From assembly GCA_019752335.1 (NCBI GenBank), contig JAIEMJ010000040.1:62001-126000 (forward strand): 64,000 bases of DNA, given 5' to 3'. The notes beneath the pieces were generated by a model, which worked only from the letters and a program-made list of their open reading frames with translations, was not told where the DNA came from and ran no database searches. Positions 62,533 through 64,000 of this stretch are shown here, in pieces. Position 1 is the first letter of the stretch. Every line of letters starts with the position of its first letter. Made by a program: the position numbers and the translations under genes. This DNA is from Bryobacteraceae bacterium (lineage in GTDB: Bacteria > Acidobacteriota > Terriglobia > Bryobacterales > Bryobacteraceae).

Positions 62533-63276
62533 CTACTCTCTCGGACTTGGGACGGTATCCGCCGTTTGGGGGAAGACCTTGGTACCAGACTCGCCATTCG
62601 GGCGATCTGGCATTTCAATCAACCTTCCCTGCTCTAATTGCAACACACGATCGCACCGCGCGGCGAAGGCGCGGCTATGGGTGACGAAAACCGACGTCAA
62701 CCGGTGCTGCACGTGCAAGCGCTCCAATAGCTCCACGATCTTATCGGCAGTTTGGTAGTCTAAGTTGCCAGTTGGCTCGTCGGCGAGCAAAAAAAGTGGC
62801 TCGCCTACCAGGGCGCGCGCCAGCGCGACGCGCTGCTGCTCGCCGCCCGAAAGCTCGCCCGAGAGGTGGGACTCGCGCCCGCTGAGTCCTACTTCGTGCA
62901 GCCGCTCGCGCGCCGGCGCCAGCGCCGCCGCTCGCGCTACGCCGCGCACCAACAGCGGCATCATCACGTTCTCCAGCGCGGTGAACTCGGGCAGCAGCGA
63001 CTGAATCTGCCAAACAAAGCCAATGCGGCGGTTGCGGAAATCGGCCAGCGCGGCGTCGGGGAGTTGGGCGAGGTCGACGCCGTCGAGCATGACGCGGCCA
63101 GCCGTCGCGCGGTCCAGCCCGCCGAGCAGATGTAACAACGTCGACTTGCCCGCGCCGGATGCGCCCACCAGCGCGACGCGCTCCCCGCGCGCGACGCTCA
63201 AATGAAGATGACGGAAGACGGTCACCGGCCCACTGGCGGGCTGGTAGGTCTTTTCGAGGTCGGCAACGGCGATCAC
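62533..63276 (-). CDS. ABC transporter ATP-binding protein, LolD-like
   Basis: GTG 63276 gives 247 residues beginning IAVADLEKTYQP, the normal N-terminus of this family; the frame to 63468 has no motif. Motifs: Walker A GASGAGKST, Q-loop FVWQIQSLLPEF, signature LSGGEQQRVALARAL, Walker B LFLLADEPTGNLDYQT, H-loop VFVTHSRA. No permease gene is adjacent; it lies directly upstream of clpC. The substrate is unknown, and a permease beyond the window on this strand is possible but not upstream (the next gene there is on the other strand). Confidence 0.9.
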   Translation of the reverse strand: MIAVADLEKTYQPASGPVTVFRHLHLSVARGERVALVGASGAGKSTLLHLLGGLDRATAGRVMLDGVDLAQLPDAALADFRNRRIGFVWQIQSLLPEFTALENVMMPLLVRGVARAAALAPARERLHEVGLSGRESHLSGELSGGEQQRVALARALVGEPLFLLADEPTGNLDYQTADKIVELLERLHVQHRLTSVFVTHSRAFAARCDRVLQLEQGRLIEMPDRPNGESGTKVFPQTADTVPSPRE

Positions 63277-63341
63277 AGTGTCCAAACTGATCCCAGGATG
63301 GCATACCCCGAGAATGTTAGGCGGGGGCACAAAGAATTTGC

Positions 63342-63369
63342 TTGACGCCGCCGATGGATCGGTCATAAT
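63342..63369 (+). promoter_or_regulatory. sigma-70-like promoter
   Basis: TTGACG at 63342-63347 and CATAAT at 63364-63369 are 16 bases apart. The promoter faces the gene starting at 63461, about 85 bases downstream. Confidence 0.55.
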
Positions 63370-63460
63370 GACGGAATCCCCCGTCGCTGTTTCGCGCCAC
63401 GTTGCATTCGAACTCAAAACGTTATATACATCAGGTGTCACTGAAGCGGAGAGTGTTGTT

Positions 63461-64000
63461 GTGCGCAATTCTTCTTATCGACGTTCGTTGGCTGGCTGGG
63501 CCTTGCTGGCGTGGCTGACGGGTCTGGCCCACGGGCAGATCTTCCTGAACAGCACCGGTAAGAATGTACGCCTCGTGGGAACCGACGAAGCGGTGCTCGA
63601 AGCGGGCGATCCGCGGACTGACCTACCCTGCGCCGTGGTCCACCCCAAACCGGTCCTTGGCTTTGACCTGCGCTTCCACGCGCGTTACGAAGTGACGGTT
63701 CCGATGCGCGAATTGGCGGGCGCCGAGAATCTGCTCAGCGTGCTCTTCCGCGTCACTCCGCTGGATGCGGCCGGCAAAAGTTCCGACACGGCTACTTATT
63801 TCGTACAAAAGCTCCGAGTGCCGCAGATTGACGAGGAAGCCAAGGGCGACGCCCTCATCGAAGGCTCGTTCGACGTGGGCGAAGGCAAGTTCAAAGTGGA
63901 ATGGCTGATGCGCGACCGTGCCGAACGCGTCTGCTCCGATAGCTGGGAAGCCGAGGCATCGCTGCCCTCGAAGGACAAGGAGATGAGCCTGATGATTCCG
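63461..64000 (+). CDS. exported protein, unknown function (3' end outside window)
   Basis: GTG 63461, seven bases after CGGAGAG, gives 180 residues to the window edge without a stop. A signal peptide is present (RSLAGWALLAWLTGLAHGQ). The rest is a soluble domain (TDLPCAVVHPKPVLGFDLRFHARYEV, LLSVLFRVTPLD, ALIEGSFDVGEGKFKVEWLMRDR) that I do not recognise. It has its own promoter and is divergent from the LolD-like gene. Confidence 0.75.
   Translation, partial: MRNSSYRRSLAGWALLAWLTGLAHGQIFLNSTGKNVRLVGTDEAVLEAGDPRTDLPCAVVHPKPVLGFDLRFHARYEVTVPMRELAGAENLLSVLFRVTPLDAAGKSSDTATYFVQKLRVPQIDEEAKGDALIEGSFDVGEGKFKVEWLMRDRAERVCSDSWEAEASLPSKDKEMSLMIP

Noticed and set aside
61016-62758. 580-codon open frame on the plus strand
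   Set aside because: It is antisense to clpC, which has complete motifs on the other strand. No start signal is present.

Overview
The window looks like a chromosomal segment of an Acidobacteriota member of the Bryobacterales/Solibacter type. This is inferred from gene content, not from a marker-gene tree. It is GC-rich and carries two very large Oar-like TonB-dependent receptors with N-terminal carboxypeptidase-regulatory domains, a PknB-like kinase with a proline/alanine-rich tail, an FG-GAP/UnbV protein, DUF1684, NIPSNAP, DUF1080-like and SMP-30 proteins, a Reg_prop sensor kinase and a PEP-CTERM protein. No phage, insertion sequence or CRISPR array is visible.

Layout. 1-6.6 kb is a minus-strand accessory region of small-molecule enzymes (alpha/beta hydrolase, monooxygenase-like protein, DUF2798/NTF2 fusion, isochorismatase-like hydrolase, alginate-export-like porin, SnoaL-like protein, cupin, SMP-30 propeller). 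It contains gene debris: a frameshifted gene, the tail of a second response regulator, the tail of an SDR dehydrogenase, and an intact ORF that joins an F420/NADP-oxidoreductase N-terminus to an aldehyde dehydrogenase C-terminus. 6.6-10.4 kb is a hybrid two-component pair. 10.5-16.8 kb is addA-addB-thiF. 16.8-23.2 kb holds an SMP-30/DUF1684 divergent pair, an ABC exporter operon and a DUF433/DUF5615 toxin-antitoxin-like pair. 22.3-26.3 kb couples a TonB receptor to a phosphotriesterase homologue. 26.4-29.7 kb has a CPBP protease, an ABA4-like protein, a Gfo/Idh/MocA oxidoreductase and a radical SAM protein. 31.3-36.8 kb is a four-gene overlapping operon (oxidoreductase, Ser/Thr kinase, FG-GAP protein, TPR protein), facing the second TonB receptor.

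40.3-41.5 kb pairs an SPFH protein with a short ribbon-helix-helix protein, followed by rmlB-rmlC-rmlA on the minus strand. 43.9-46.3 kb has a cupin, a polysaccharide deacetylase-like protein and an NAD-binding protein. 46.2-47.5 kb encodes a membrane protein with a degenerate JAMM/MPN domain. 48.4-52.3 kb has a PEP-CTERM protein, rsmI, a membrane protein, a cyanophycinase-like peptidase, secG and tRNA-Leu(GAG). 52.4-57.7 kb has a racemase-family protein, a methyltransferase, a BNR propeller and an OmpA-like protein. 57.8-60 kb is ispD-ispF-mscS. The window closes with clpC, an orphan LolD-like ATPase and the start of an exported protein.

The observations most worth a second look are the chimeric ORF at 5 kb and the debris around it, the AddA nuclease domain that has lost its DYK residues, the JAMM-like membrane protein, the SPFH/ribbon-helix-helix pair, the racemase-family protein without either catalytic Cys, and a recurring -10-like hexamer 6-10 nt before start codons that lack a Shine-Dalgarno site, which suggests leaderless transcripts. 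No clearly new multi-gene defence system was found.
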